Assembly (NCBI GenBank): GCA_013335115.1
Contig: JAAXWQ010000005.1
Coordinates: 89,069-153,068, forward strand
Direction: 5' to 3'
DNA: 64,000 bases
From: Chlorobiaceae bacterium
Lineage (GTDB): Bacteria > Bacteroidota > Chlorobiia > Chlorobiales > Chlorobiaceae
Position 1 is the first letter of the stretch. Every line of letters begins with the position of its first letter. Below the pieces are notes generated by a model. It made no database searches and had not been told where the DNA came from. It worked only from the letters and a program-made list of their open reading frames with translations. A program made the position numbers and the translations under genes. Below, piece by piece: positions 39,217 to 47,087 of this stretch.

Positions 39217-40512
39217 ATGCCTCAACTCACCAGATCTGCTGAACTCTTCGAGAAAGCAAAGAAGTTCATTCCCGGCGGCGTCAACTCTCCCGTCCGCGCC
39301 TTCAAATCCGTCGGCGGCACCCCCATCTTCATGGCCAAGGGCAAGGGCGCATACATGACCGACGTGGACGGCAACACCTACCTGGACTATGTCGGATCAT
39401 GGGGCCCGTTCATCCTCGGCAGCATGCACCCGCGCCTGACCGCAGCGATCGAGTATACCCTCCGGAACATCGGCACCAGTTTCGGCACCCCGATCGAAAT
39501 CGAGATCGAGATCGCCGAAATGCTCTGCAAGGTCGTACCGTCGCTCGAGATGGTCCGCATGGTCAATAGCGGCACCGAGGCGACCATGTCGGCCGTCCGC
39601 CTCGCTCGTGGCTATACCAAACGTGACAAGATCATCAAGTTCGAAGGTTGCTACCACGGCCACGGCGACAGCTTCCTGATCAAGGCCGGTTCCGGCGTGC
39701 TCACCCTCGGCGACCCGGACAGCCCCGGCGTCACCAAGGGCACGGCCAACGACACCCTGAACGCCACCTACAACGACATTGAGTCGGTCAAGCTGCTCAT
39801 CAACGAGAACAAGGGCCAGGTCGCGGCTGTCATCATCGAGCCGGTCGCCGGCAACACGGGCGTCATCCCGGCAAAGAAGGAGTTCCTCGTCGCCCTGCGC
39901 GAACTGTGCGACAAGGAAGGCATCGTGCTGATCTTCGACGAGGTGATGTGCGGATTCCGCGTAGCCCTCGGCGGCGCGCAGGAGCTTTACGGCGTCACCC
40001 CCGACCTGACCACCATGGGCAAGATCATCGGCGGCGGCCTCCCTGTCGGTGCATTCGGCGGCAAGCGCGAGATCATGGAGAACGTGGCTCCGCTGGGCTC
40101 GGTCTACCAGGCCGGCACCCTTTCGGGCAACCCGCTCGCCCTGACCGCAGGCCTCGAAACCCTGAAAATCCTGATCGAAGAGAATCCATACCCGGAACTC
40201 GAACGGAAGGCAGCATTCCTCGAAGCCGGCTTCAAGGCGAACATGGACAAGCTCGGCCTGAAGTACGTGCAGAACCGTGTCGGCTCGATGGCCTGCCTCT
40301 TCTTCACCGAAACCCCGGTCGTCGACTACAAGACTGCCATCACCGCCGATGCCGCCAAATACGGCAAGTACTTCCACTCGATGCTCGACCAGGGAATCTA
40401 CCTCGCTCCGTCGCAGTTCGAAGCCATGTTCACGAGCTTCGTGCACACCGACGAGGACCTCGACAAGACCATCAAGGCGAACTACAACGCCTTGGTCGCC
40501 GCCCACCAGTAA
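39217..40512 (+). CDS. hemL: glutamate-1-semialdehyde 2,1-aminomutase
   Basis: A 431-aa class III aminotransferase fold with [20 protein letters not shown] at the N-terminus, [19 protein letters not shown], the [10 protein letters not shown] block and the PLP lysine K269 in [16 protein letters not shown]. It makes 5-aminolevulinate in the C5 pathway, which feeds heme and bacteriochlorophyll in green sulfur bacteria. It lies apart from the other hem genes. A TATAAT at 39192-39197 is a likely -10, though no -35 is placed at 17 bp. Confidence 0.97.
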   Translation: MPQLTRSAELFEKAKKFIPGGVNSPVRAFKSVGGTPIFMAKGKGAYMTDVDGNTYLDYVGSWGPFILGSMHPRLTAAIEYTLRNIGTSFGTPIEIEIEIAEMLCKVVPSLEMVRMVNSGTEATMSAVRLARGYTKRDKIIKFEGCYHGHGDSFLIKAGSGVLTLGDPDSPGVTKGTANDTLNATYNDIESVKLLINENKGQVAAVIIEPVAGNTGVIPAKKEFLVALRELCDKEGIVLIFDEVMCGFRVALGGAQELYGVTPDLTTMGKIIGGGLPVGAFGGKREIMENVAPLGSVYQAGTLSGNPLALTAGLETLKILIEENPYPELERKAAFLEAGFKANMDKLGLKYVQNRVGSMACLFFTETPVVDYKTAITADAAKYGKYFHSMLDQGIYLAPSQFEAMFTSFVHTDEDLDKTIKANYNALVAAHQ

Positions 40513-40532
40513 ACCCGGCGCGCGGAAGACAA

Positions 40533-40567
40533 AGCAAAGAGGGAGGCCGACGGCCTCCCTCTTTGCT
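40533..40567 (+). terminator. hairpin after hemL
   Basis: Arms 40533-40549 and 40551-40567 are perfect 17-bp complements (AGCAAAGAGGGAGGCCG) around a single central base, so the loop is formed by opening the inner pairs. A short GTT rather than a T run follows. It ends hemL transcription with modest confidence. Confidence 0.6.
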
Positions 40568-40576
40568 GTTAACCCA

Positions 40577-40684
40577 AGGGACCACGGGGATCGAAAGGAC
40601 AGTAACGACCACAGGTCGAAGAGCTCCGTGGAGCGAGTCTTCACCCTTTGGTCATTACTGTCCCTGAAGTCCTTGCGGTCCTTT
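40577..40684. repeat. large imperfect inverted repeat
   Basis: The block 40577-40610 and the block 40650-40684 are imperfect reverse complements; the strongest match is GGACAGTAACGACC (40597-40610) against GGTCATTACTGTCC (40650-40663). The spacer between them contains a further dyad (GAAGAGCTCC/GGAGCGAGTCTTC). It would form a long hairpin in DNA or RNA. Similar AAGGGACTGAAGGGAC words occur next to the pheS terminator, so it may be a dispersed repeat type. Confidence 0.55.
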
Positions 40685-40783
40685 CCTCTTTCTTCAGGTA
40701 GTCCACTGCCTGACGCTCTCCCGGGTCACCAGGGCTTCAGCTGCCGATGAATATCCGCAGGAGCTCGCGTTCAGTGAAGTTCA

Positions 40784-41158
40784 TCATTGCCAGAGTTTTG
40801 CACAAAGCGTTCCGGTGAAGATGCTGGCCATGCCTCCGGCGATGCTGCCGGCGACATAAAGTCCTGCGTAGAGCGCCTGTCCGTCCCTGACGAGTCCCGT
40901 AGTTTCGAACATGGCCGTGGAAAAGGTGGTCAACCCCCCGCAAAAACCGGTGGTCAGCAAAAGCCTCGTTTCCGAAGAGATCAGCGTGGTGGACAACGCC
41001 AGCTCGCTGACAAAGCCGATGACGAAAGATCCGATCAGGTTGACCATCAGGGTCGCATAGGGGAAGCTCCCTGCCGTGAAGGGCACGGCAACGGCCACCA
41101 GGTAGCGGAACACCGAGCCGGCGAAGCCGCCGAGACCGACGAGCAACACGTTTTTCAT
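40784..41158 (-). CDS. crcB: CrcB/Fluc fluoride channel
   Basis: A 124-aa membrane protein with four hydrophobic helices. Diagnostic parts are VGLGGFAGSVFRYL near the N-terminus and TGFCGGLTTFSTAMFE, which carries the Phe and polar residues of the fluoride pore. Fluc proteins act as dual-topology dimers that leak F- out of the cell. I looked for a fluoride riboswitch upstream and found none. A short two-helix protein lies 28 nt upstream on the same strand. Start at 41158; the longer frame is non-homologous. Confidence 0.92.
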   Translation of the reverse strand: MKNVLLVGLGGFAGSVFRYLVAVAVPFTAGSFPYATLMVNLIGSFVIGFVSELALSTTLISSETRLLLTTGFCGGLTTFSTAMFETTGLVRDGQALYAGLYVAGSIAGGMASIFTGTLCAKLWQ

Positions 41159-41186
41159 TCGAATGCCCTCATTGCCGCCAAGCCGA

Positions 41187-41417
41187 TCAATGGTCGTTGT
41201 GGCAACTCTGCCGGTCCTCAATGCGCTTGTGGGCGCAACACATTTCGTCATGGATGTTCATGAGGGTGTTGAGGATGCCGAGGCAGATGATGGTCGGGGC
41301 CCACAAGCCGATGAAGATCGCGATCAGCTGGCTGTTGGCTCCGGTGCCGAAGATGAACACGTAGATCGACAGCAGGATCGACAGGCCTGCGGCGACGATA
41401 TAGTACAGCGGCTTCAT
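41187..41417 (-). CDS. small two-helix membrane protein, unknown
   Basis: A 76-aa protein with two hydrophobic helices (residues about 5-25 and 32-52) and a hydrophilic tail ending in HDEMCCAHKRIEDRQSCHNDH, which is rich in Cys, His and Asp and might bind metal. It sits between the metal ABC permease and crcB on the minus strand, with short gaps that allow a shared transcript. No family recognised. Confidence 0.55.
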   Translation of the reverse strand: MKPLYYIVAAGLSILLSIYVFIFGTGANSQLIAIFIGLWAPTIICLGILNTLMNIHDEMCCAHKRIEDRQSCHNDH

Positions 41418-41479
41418 AACGCAATCTGGTTTGATGGACGGGATCTGTATGTCAAATGTAACATTTTGACGCCATTCCC

Positions 41480-42295
41480 TCAATGCCTGCGCCGGCCTGC
41501 CATGGCCGTTGCCGCGCCGGAGACGAGGAACACGAAGGCGGCCACGAGGATCACGGTGGCACCCGATGCCACGTCGAACACCCAGGAGAGCCAGAGTCCC
41601 GCGAAGTTGAAGAGCATGGAGAGCAGAATGGAGAGCGCCATCATGCCGTGGAGGGTGCGGCTGAACATCTTCGCCACGGCGGCCGGGATCGTCAGCAGGG
41701 CGATGACCATGACGATGCCCACGACCCGGACCATGATCACCACCGTCAGGGCGATCAGGCAGAGCATCAGCAGGTCGAGCGCGATCGTCCTGAGTCCCGA
41801 TACCCGGGAGAACTCCTCGTCGAACGACACGGCAAGAAACTCTTTGCTGAAGAGCCAGGCAAGCCCCCCGATCAGGATGTCGAGCATGAGGATCAGGCGC
41901 AGGTCGGAAACCGGGACGGTCAGGATGTTCCCGAAGAGGTAGCTGAAGAGGTTCGGGGCATATCCCGGCGTCATGCCGATGAGGATGACGCCGACGGCCA
42001 TACCGGTTGCCCAGAAGGCGCCGATTGCCGTATCCTCGGCGACCTTGGCCTTTCGGGTGAGCAAGCCGATGCCGATAGCCGCGATGAGACTGAAGGGAAT
42101 CACCCCGAGCAGCGGATTCACGCCGAGGTAGTAGCCGAGCCCGATGCCGCCGAATGCCGTATGGGCGATGCCCCCGCTGATGGAGCCGATCCTGCGCACG
42201 ACCACGTAAGAGCCGATGATGCCGCAGGCGATGCTTGACAGGAGCGCGGCAATGAGGGCGTTGCGCATGAATTCGAAGTGCAGGAAGTCAGGCAT
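41480..42295 (-). CDS. znuB: zinc/manganese ABC transporter permease (ZnuB/MntB-like)
   Basis: A 271-aa membrane protein of the ABC-3 family with about eight hydrophobic segments, SIACGIIGSYVVVRRIGSI near the N-terminus, GGIAHTAFGGIGLGYYLG, and the EFSRVSGL coupling region. It forms the channel for Zn2+, Mn2+ or Fe2+ import. Its first codons overlap the end of the ATPase gene (42288-42295). The start at 42295 is used; the longer frame extends into the ATPase gene only. Confidence 0.9.
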   Translation of the reverse strand: MPDFLHFEFMRNALIAALLSSIACGIIGSYVVVRRIGSISGGIAHTAFGGIGLGYYLGVNPLLGVIPFSLIAAIGIGLLTRKAKVAEDTAIGAFWATGMAVGVILIGMTPGYAPNLFSYLFGNILTVPVSDLRLILMLDILIGGLAWLFSKEFLAVSFDEEFSRVSGLRTIALDLLMLCLIALTVVIMVRVVGIVMVIALLTIPAAVAKMFSRTLHGMMALSILLSMLFNFAGLWLSWVFDVASGATVILVAAFVFLVSGAATAMAGRRRH

Positions 42296-43055
42296 GTCGG
42301 TCGTCCGGTTTGTTGCCATAAGGGCCGTGTTCGTGCAGCACCACATCGACCGGGTGGCCGTAGATGTTTTCGAGCGCCGAGGTGCCGAGCGACGAGGCCG
42401 GCCCATGCATATCGAGCGTGCAACTCAGGCAGGCGACTCGCGAAACGCTGCGCCCTACCGTGCCGGTGTCGTGGGTGACGAGGACGATCGTGTGGTGCTC
42501 TTTCAAATGGTCGAGCAGGTCGTAGATGGTGGTTTTCATGTCGGGATCGACGCTGGCTGTCGGCTCGTCGAGCAGCAGCAACTCCGGATCGCCCGCCAGG
42601 GCTCGGGCAATCAGCGCCCGCTGGAGCTCCCCCCCGGAAAGGGTCCCGATCCTCTTGTGCCTGAGCCGGGCAAGCCCCACCGTTTCGATGGCTTCGCCGG
42701 CCTTCTCGCGGTCGATGCGGCTGTACCGCCGCATGAGCCGACACCTCGACAGCCGGCCCATCAGCACAACCTCTTCGACGCTGATCGGAAAATCCCGATC
42801 GAAGAAGAGGCGCTGCGGCACATAACCGACGCGGCCCGGGGCATGGCCCGGCGGCCCGCCGAACACGGTGAGTGTTCCCGACGAGGGTTTTTCGAGCCCC
42901 AGGATGGCTCGGAGCAGGGTGGTCTTGCCGCCACCGTTCGGCCCGAGCACGGCCAGGTAATCCCCCCGGTAGACCGTTATGGAGAGGCTGTCGAGCACCT
43001 TCATGCCGCCGAGCGTCACTCCGAGCCGGTCGCAGACGATCACCGGTTCGCTCAT
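42288..43055 (-). CDS. znuC: zinc/manganese ABC transporter ATPase (ZnuC/MntA-like)
   Basis: A 255-aa ABC protein: Walker A GPNGGGKTTLL, Q-loop YVPQRLF, signature LSGGELQRALIARAL, Walker B LLLLDEPTASVD and switch His in VTHD. It powers the permease encoded next to it. Its start overlaps the binding-protein stop by four bases (ATGA) and its end overlaps the permease start, so the three are translated as one unit. Metal specificity is not given by the ATPase. Confidence 0.92.
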   Translation of the reverse strand: MSEPVIVCDRLGVTLGGMKVLDSLSITVYRGDYLAVLGPNGGGKTTLLRAILGLEKPSSGTLTVFGGPPGHAPGRVGYVPQRLFFDRDFPISVEEVVLMGRLSRCRLMRRYSRIDREKAGEAIETVGLARLRHKRIGTLSGGELQRALIARALAGDPELLLLDEPTASVDPDMKTTIYDLLDHLKEHHTIVLVTHDTGTVGRSVSRVACLSCTLDMHGPASSLGTSALENIYGHPVDVVLHEHGPYGNKPDDRHA

Positions 43056-43999
43056 CGCATACCTCCTGCGAATGCCTCGGCCGCTCGCCTGAGATTCTCC
43101 TGGTACTCCTTGGCGAGCGGATCGACTGTGGCGGTGGAACCCCCGATGTCGTGGGCGATGGCATCCGCCTGGGCGCTGCTGAACTGCGGCGATACGAACA
43201 CGGTGCGGATACCGGATGCCCTGGCAATCCCGATCACCCTGGCCATCTGCACCGGAGTCAGGGTCTTGCCCTCTTCTTCGGCAGCTATCTGCGCCAGCCC
43301 GAAATCGCGTGCGAAGTAGCCCCATGCCGGATGGAACACGAAGAACCTGCGGCTCTTCACCCCGGCCAAGCGCCGCCTGATCTGCCCGTCGAGAGCCTCA
43401 AGCTCCCCCTCGAGCTTCTCCAGGTTCGCCTCGTACTCGCGGTGATACGGCGGATCGGCCAGGGCAAGCGAACGCGCGACGTTGGCGGCGATCAGCCTGG
43501 CATTGGACGGCGACAGCCAGAAGTGTGGATCGAACCTGCCCCGCCGCCCTGCAGGCTCGTCGTGCTGGTCGGCGTGCGTCATCGGGATCAGCGTGACCCC
43601 TTCCGATGCGTCGCAGACCCTGAGCCCCCGGTTGAGCGCCAGGAACCGGGGCATCCAGTTGAGCTCAAACTCGACCCCAGAACCGGCCTTGACGAAGAGT
43701 GCTGCGGAACCGAGACGGGCCATCTGCCTTGGCGTCGGCTCATAGCTGTGCGGGTCGCCGCCGGGAGGCACCATGACCGAAACCGAAACCCGATCCCCGC
43801 CGATGCGCTCCACGAAGTAGGCGAGCGGTTCGATGGAGGTTACGACCTGCAGCTTCCCGGAACCGGAACCGGCCCGGCAAGCCTGAAGCAGCGACATGGA
43901 CAGCAACACCAGCAGCAGGCCATAAAAAGGGCGGCGGGTTATGCCGTGAGGTTGAGGTGCCGGGCGCTCGCGCCCTGATCGGTGGAAAGTTTCCTGCAT
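43052..43999 (-). CDS. znuA: metal ABC transporter substrate-binding lipoprotein (ZnuA/TroA-like)
   Basis: A 315-aa protein with a signal helix ending in the lipobox LLQAC (Cys about residue 41), so anchored on the outer face of the inner membrane. The cluster-9 fold follows: GGDPHSYEPTP supplies the first metal His, DPHFWLSP the second, FHPAWGYFARDFGL the third, and VDPLAKEY the Asp. A short His/Asp loop (MTHADQHDEPAGR) stands where zinc-specific ZnuA proteins carry a long His-rich loop, so Zn2+ is likelier than Mn2+ but not certain. First gene of the znuA-C-B unit. Confidence 0.9.
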   Translation of the reverse strand: MQETFHRSGRERPAPQPHGITRRPFYGLLLVLLSMSLLQACRAGSGSGKLQVVTSIEPLAYFVERIGGDRVSVSVMVPPGGDPHSYEPTPRQMARLGSAALFVKAGSGVEFELNWMPRFLALNRGLRVCDASEGVTLIPMTHADQHDEPAGRRGRFDPHFWLSPSNARLIAANVARSLALADPPYHREYEANLEKLEGELEALDGQIRRRLAGVKSRRFFVFHPAWGYFARDFGLAQIAAEEEGKTLTPVQMARVIGIARASGIRTVFVSPQFSSAQADAIAHDIGGSTATVDPLAKEYQENLRRAAEAFAGGMR

Positions 44000-44093
44000 C
44001 GCGCTATCGGATCGTGGTTCACCATAGAGGTACCCTAAAGATAGAGGGACGGCAGGGGAAATGAAAACAGCTGGGGACAAAAGCCCGGTGCGC

Positions 44094-44124
44094 GCGGCGG
44101 CCTCCGTGCAGGGGAGGCCGCCGC
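44094..44124 (-). terminator. hairpin after leuA (minus strand)
   Basis: A 12-bp perfect stem, GCGGCGGCCTCC (44094-44105) against GGAGGCCGCCGC (44113-44124), with a 7-nt loop, lies immediately beyond the leuA stop in minus orientation. A TTTT is present about 14 nt on. It also protects leuA from the metal-transport operon further along the strand. Confidence 0.7.
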
Positions 44125-44135
44125 AGCACCTGAGT

Positions 44136-45818
44136 TCAACGCAGGCGGTTCAGGGCGCTGACGATCGCCTTGATGGAGGCAAGGCTGATGTTGGAGTCGA
44201 TACCGGAACCGCAAGCCATGCGGCCGTCGGCGCAGGAGATCCTGATGTACCCGATGGCCAGGGCGTCGGAGCTGTGGCCGATGGCATGCTCGGAGTATTC
44301 GTCGACGTGGAAATCGATCCCCGTCTGGCTCACCATGCCACGGACGAAGGCATCGAGCGGGCCGTTGCCCTTCGCCTTGAACACGACCTCCCCCTCGGGA
44401 GCCTGTACCGTGCAGCTGATGATGGTCGCCACCTCGTCGTTGGCCTCCGGATCTGCATCGTCCCAGCTGATATGGCACTTCTTGAGCGCATAGGGGCTCT
44501 TTGCGCCGATATACTCGCCCTGGAACAGCTCATGAATCTGCCCGGGGGTCAGCTCGTCGCCGGTTCGGTCGGTCACCTCCTGCACGACGTTGCCGAAATC
44601 GGGCTGCATCCATTTCGGGACCTGGATGCCGTACTCCTTGTCGAGCACATAGGCGACGCCGCCCTTGCCCGACTGGCTGTTGATCCTCACGATCGCCTCG
44701 TAGGTGCATCCCACGTCCTGCGGGTCGATCGGAAGGTAGGGAACGTCCCATAGCCCCTCGGCACACCGCGAGTGCGCCTTCATGCCTTTGCTGATGGCAT
44801 CCTGGTGCGAACCCGAGAATGCGGTGTAAACCAGCTCGCCGGAGTAGGGGTGGCGCGGGTGGATATCCATGCGCGTACACCTGCGGTAGGTCTCGCGGAT
44901 CGACGGCAGGTCGGAGAAATCAAGCTCGGGGTCGATGCCCTGCGTCAGCAGGTTCAGGGCCATCGTCACGATATCCATGTTGCCGCACCGCTCGCCATTG
45001 CCGAACAGGGCCCCTTCGATGCGGTCCGCACCTGCCAGGAGCGCGAGCTCGGAGGTGGCGACCGCCGTGCCTCGGTCGTTGTGGGCGTGGACGCTGATGA
45101 TGACCGCATCGCGGTCATTGATGTGACGGCAAAACCACTCGATGCGATCGGCATAGATGTTCGGCATCGACAGTTCGACGGTCGACGGCAGGTTCAGGAT
45201 GACCTTGTTGGCGGACGTCGCCCCCCAGGTGTCCATGACCGCGTGGCATACCTCGAGCGCGTAGTCGAGCTCGGTCCCGGTGAAACTCTCGGGGCTGTAC
45301 TCCAGACGGATGCCGGCGTTGCCGCTCGCCGCCTTCAGCTCCTTCACCAGTTGCGTCCCGGAAATGGCGATCGCCTTGATCTCCTCCCTGCTCATCCGGA
45401 AGACCACATCACGCTGCTGGCGGGAAGTGGAATTGTAGAGGTGCACGATGGCGTTCTTCGCACCGCTGATTGCCTCGAAGGTCCGACGGATGAGGTGTTC
45501 ACGCGACTGGGTCAGTACCTGGATGGTGACGTCGTCGGGAATGATCCGCTCTTCGACCAGCCTGCGAACGAAGGAAAACTCCGTAGCCGATGCCGAAGGG
45601 AAGCCGACCTCGATCTCCTTGAATCCGATGGAGACGAGCAGTTTGAACATAGCGACCTTTTCGTCGACGCTCATCGGTATCGGGAGCGCCTGGTTGCCGT
45701 CGCGAAGATCGACGCTGCTCCAGACCGGTGCCTTGGTGATCCGCTTGCCGGGCCATGTCCGGTCAGAAATATCGACTGCCGGGTATGGAACATACTTCCT
45801 GAAATTCATCCTGTTCAT
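44136..45818 (-). CDS. leuA: 2-isopropylmalate synthase
   Basis: A 560-aa enzyme of the longer LeuA type: catalytic TIM barrel with WSSVDLRDGNQAL and SVHAHNDRGTAVATSELA, GALFGNGERCGN, and a C-terminal regulatory domain (FVRGMVSQTGIDFHVDEYSEHAIG) that mediates leucine feedback. It condenses 2-oxoisovalerate with acetyl-CoA, the first step of leucine synthesis. It stands without other leu genes. AAAGGAG is 12 nt upstream of the ATG at 45818. A leader with a Leu-rich peptide and overlapping hairpins precedes it, see separate entries. Confidence 0.95.
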   Translation of the reverse strand: MNRMNFRKYVPYPAVDISDRTWPGKRITKAPVWSSVDLRDGNQALPIPMSVDEKVAMFKLLVSIGFKEIEVGFPSASATEFSFVRRLVEERIIPDDVTIQVLTQSREHLIRRTFEAISGAKNAIVHLYNSTSRQQRDVVFRMSREEIKAIAISGTQLVKELKAASGNAGIRLEYSPESFTGTELDYALEVCHAVMDTWGATSANKVILNLPSTVELSMPNIYADRIEWFCRHINDRDAVIISVHAHNDRGTAVATSELALLAGADRIEGALFGNGERCGNMDIVTMALNLLTQGIDPELDFSDLPSIRETYRRCTRMDIHPRHPYSGELVYTAFSGSHQDAISKGMKAHSRCAEGLWDVPYLPIDPQDVGCTYEAIVRINSQSGKGGVAYVLDKEYGIQVPKWMQPDFGNVVQEVTDRTGDELTPGQIHELFQGEYIGAKSPYALKKCHISWDDADPEANDEVATIISCTVQAPEGEVVFKAKGNGPLDAFVRGMVSQTGIDFHVDEYSEHAIGHSSDALAIGYIRISCADGRMACGSGIDSNISLASIKAIVSALNRLR

Positions 45819-45850
45819 GATAACTGCATCTCCTTTTATGTCTTGTAAGT

Positions 45851-45901
45851 AAAAAGCCCTGAAACGAAGAAAGCCACCGAACCTGAGTGGCTGGCGGCTT
45901 T
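45851..45901 (-). promoter_or_regulatory. leuA leader hairpins (candidate attenuator)
   Basis: Minus-strand RNA from 45901: AAAGCC (45901-45896), AGCCAC (45892-45887), GTGGCT (45877-45872), then GGGCTTTTT (45859-45851). The inner pair AGCCAC/GTGGCT makes a stem with a 9-nt loop; AAAGCC can instead or also pair with GGCTTT or with the downstream GGGCTTTTT, which ends in a T run and would terminate transcription. It stands between the leader peptide and leuA, the arrangement expected of leucine attenuation. Confidence 0.5.
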
Positions 45902-45950
45902 GAAACGGTAATCTTGACCAATTACGGAACGAAACGCAACACGCCTTCCC

Positions 45951-46007
45951 TCAGTGCCCTGAAGCAAGCCTTAGGTTGAGAAGTAGGTTGTTGCTGATCC
46001 TGCTCAT
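45951..46007 (-). CDS. leuL: leuA leader peptide, leucine-rich (18 aa)
   Basis: An 18-codon ORF, MSRISNNLLLNLRLASGH, begins at 46007 and stops at 45951, 132 nt ahead of leuA on the same strand. Five of 18 residues are Leu, clustered as LLL-N-L-R-L and read by CTA, CTT, CTC, CTA and CTT. In leucine attenuators, ribosome stalling at such Leu codons favours an antiterminator. The ribosome site is weak, and the link to attenuation is inferred from content and placement. Confidence 0.6.
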   Translation of the reverse strand: MSRISNNLLLNLRLASGH

Positions 46008-46050
46008 ACGAGGTTTCGTGCCGCCCTGGCGATTTGATTGTCGATAGTTT

Positions 46051-46078
46051 AATATAGGAATTTCTCTTCCTGCTCCAA
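46051..46078 (-). promoter_or_regulatory. leuA leader promoter
   Basis: On the minus strand, TTGGAG (46078-46073) and TATATT (46056-46051) are separated by 16 bp. Initiation would be near 46044, about 37 nt before the leader-peptide ATG. Confidence 0.45.
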
Positions 46079-46133
46079 CTGTATTGTGAACTGGCCGCCC
46101 GGGGCAATCGTTCCCTGCCTGAAGAAAGTCGCT

Positions 46134-46463
46134 TTAGACTGATACCTCTCGCCGAAGGAGTTGTTCGATCATCTTCCGGCTCTTCCAGCCCTTGACCTTG
46201 GCTTCAGCGGCATGAGCTTCGGCTTTTGAGGGATATTCCTTGACATACAGGAGCCGCCAGGGACGATAACGCGAGGTAAAACCGCGCTCAACGGTGTTGT
46301 GATACTCCAGGCGACGATGAGGATTTGAAGAAATACCGATATAATATCGGCAAACCTTCAAGGATTCGAGAATGTAGAGAAAGCAGGGTTTTGAAATATC
46401 CACAGCATCCGGGGGTGAAGGTGGACTGGCAACAGATGCAAATAAAAAAAGGAAGCACCGCAT
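46134..46463 (-). CDS. GIY-YIG nuclease-family protein (possibly a shorter ORF)
   Basis: From residue about 28 the product is a small GIY-YIG domain: CFLYILES, RYYIGISSNPHRRLEYHN with the Tyr and Arg of the active site, and RPWRLLYVKEYPSKAEAHAAE with the metal Glu. It matches the UPF0213/YhbQ-like and UvrC N-domain type. The frame could start at ATG 46463 (AAGGAAG nine bases upstream but inside a terminator hairpin) or GTG 46403, which begins just before the domain and leaves 89 aa. It lies immediately downstream of the tRNA-Asn array. Possible roles are a repair nuclease or a mobile-element endonuclease. Confidence 0.7.
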   Translation of the reverse strand: MRCFLFLFASVASPPSPPDAVDISKPCFLYILESLKVCRYYIGISSNPHRRLEYHNTVERGFTSRYRPWRLLYVKEYPSKAEAHAAEAKVKGWKSRKMIEQLLRREVSV

Positions 46464-46480
46464 ACTCAAGTACTTCCTTT
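46448..46480 (-). terminator. terminator of the tRNA-Asn unit
   Basis: On the minus strand AAAGGAAG (46480-46473) pairs with CTTCCTTT (46455-46448) and is followed by a T run. It lies just beyond the last tRNA 3'-half copy, at 46484, and marks the end of the array transcript. Confidence 0.7.
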
Positions 46481-46483
46481 TAT

Positions 46484-46626
46484 GCTCCGCGAGTAGGATT
46501 CGAACCTACATCCCGACAAGTCGGGATAACAGCCGAATACTTCTCACTTTCACTGGCTCCGCGAGTAGGATTCGAACCTACATCCCGACAAGTCGGGATA
46601 ACAGCCGAATGCTCCTCACTTTTTAC
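46484..46626 (-). repeat. two tandem tRNA-Asn 3'-half copies
   Basis: Two direct repeats of about 72 bp (46484-46555 and 46556-46628) each contain a tRNA-Asn 3' part: anticodon arm ATTCGGCTGTT, a palindromic insert ATCCCGAC-TT-GTCGGGAT in the place of AACCGAAGGGTT, then T arm and acceptor 3' strand. They share the T-arm GGTTCGAATCC and CTCGCGGAGC with the functional gene. The 5' acceptor and D arm are missing, so they cannot make tRNA. Confidence 0.8.
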
Positions 46627-46701
<75 letters not shown>

Positions 46702-46915
46702 ATTTACCTTCTCACCTTCCCTGGCAGCTTGCCGGTGGAGTCTTTTCGAACCTACATCCCGACTTGTCGGGATAACAGCCGAATGCTCTACCATTGAGCT
46801 ATCGCGGAATTTACCTTCTCACCTTCCCTGGCAGCTTGCCGGTGGAGTCTTTTCGAACCTACATCCCGACTTGTCGGGATAACAGCCGAATGCTCTACCA
46901 TTGAGCTATCGCGGA
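46702..46915 (-). repeat. two tandem 107-bp tRNA-Asn 5'-half copies
   Basis: Positions 46702-46808 and 46809-46915 are direct repeats of 107 bp. Each begins (minus strand) with the tRNA-Asn acceptor 5' strand, D arm and anticodon 5' half, continues into the palindrome ATCCCGAC-AA-GTCGGGAT and GTAGGTTCGAA, then leaves tRNA homology and ends in a spacer (CCAGGGAAGGTGAGAAGG) like that of the 3'-half copies. No 3' acceptor strand is present, so they are not functional tRNAs. Confidence 0.85.
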
Positions 46916-46947
46916 ATTTTGCCCGGTTTATCACCGAAGCGGGTACA

Positions 46948-46976
46948 AATATAAGTCCCTCCAAAAAAAATCCAAA
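46948..46976 (-). promoter_or_regulatory. promoter of the tRNA-Asn unit
   Basis: Minus strand: TTTGGA (46976-46971), 17 bp, TATATT (46953-46948), about 33 nt before the first tRNA 5'-half copy at 46915. It reads through both 5'-half copies into the functional tRNA. Confidence 0.5.
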
Positions 46977-47087
46977 CAGGAAAAAGCTTTTTTTCCGCAT
47001 TTTTCATCAGGCGGGTCCCCTGCGCGAGTTTCTTTTTCGATAATTATTTTTGTACATTGTCAATCTTTTATGGAAACGAGGGGGGTT

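Noticed and set aside
41159..41186. Fluoride riboswitch before crcB
   Set aside because: The 28-nt gap to the upstream gene is too short and lacks the GGXGAUGGN start.
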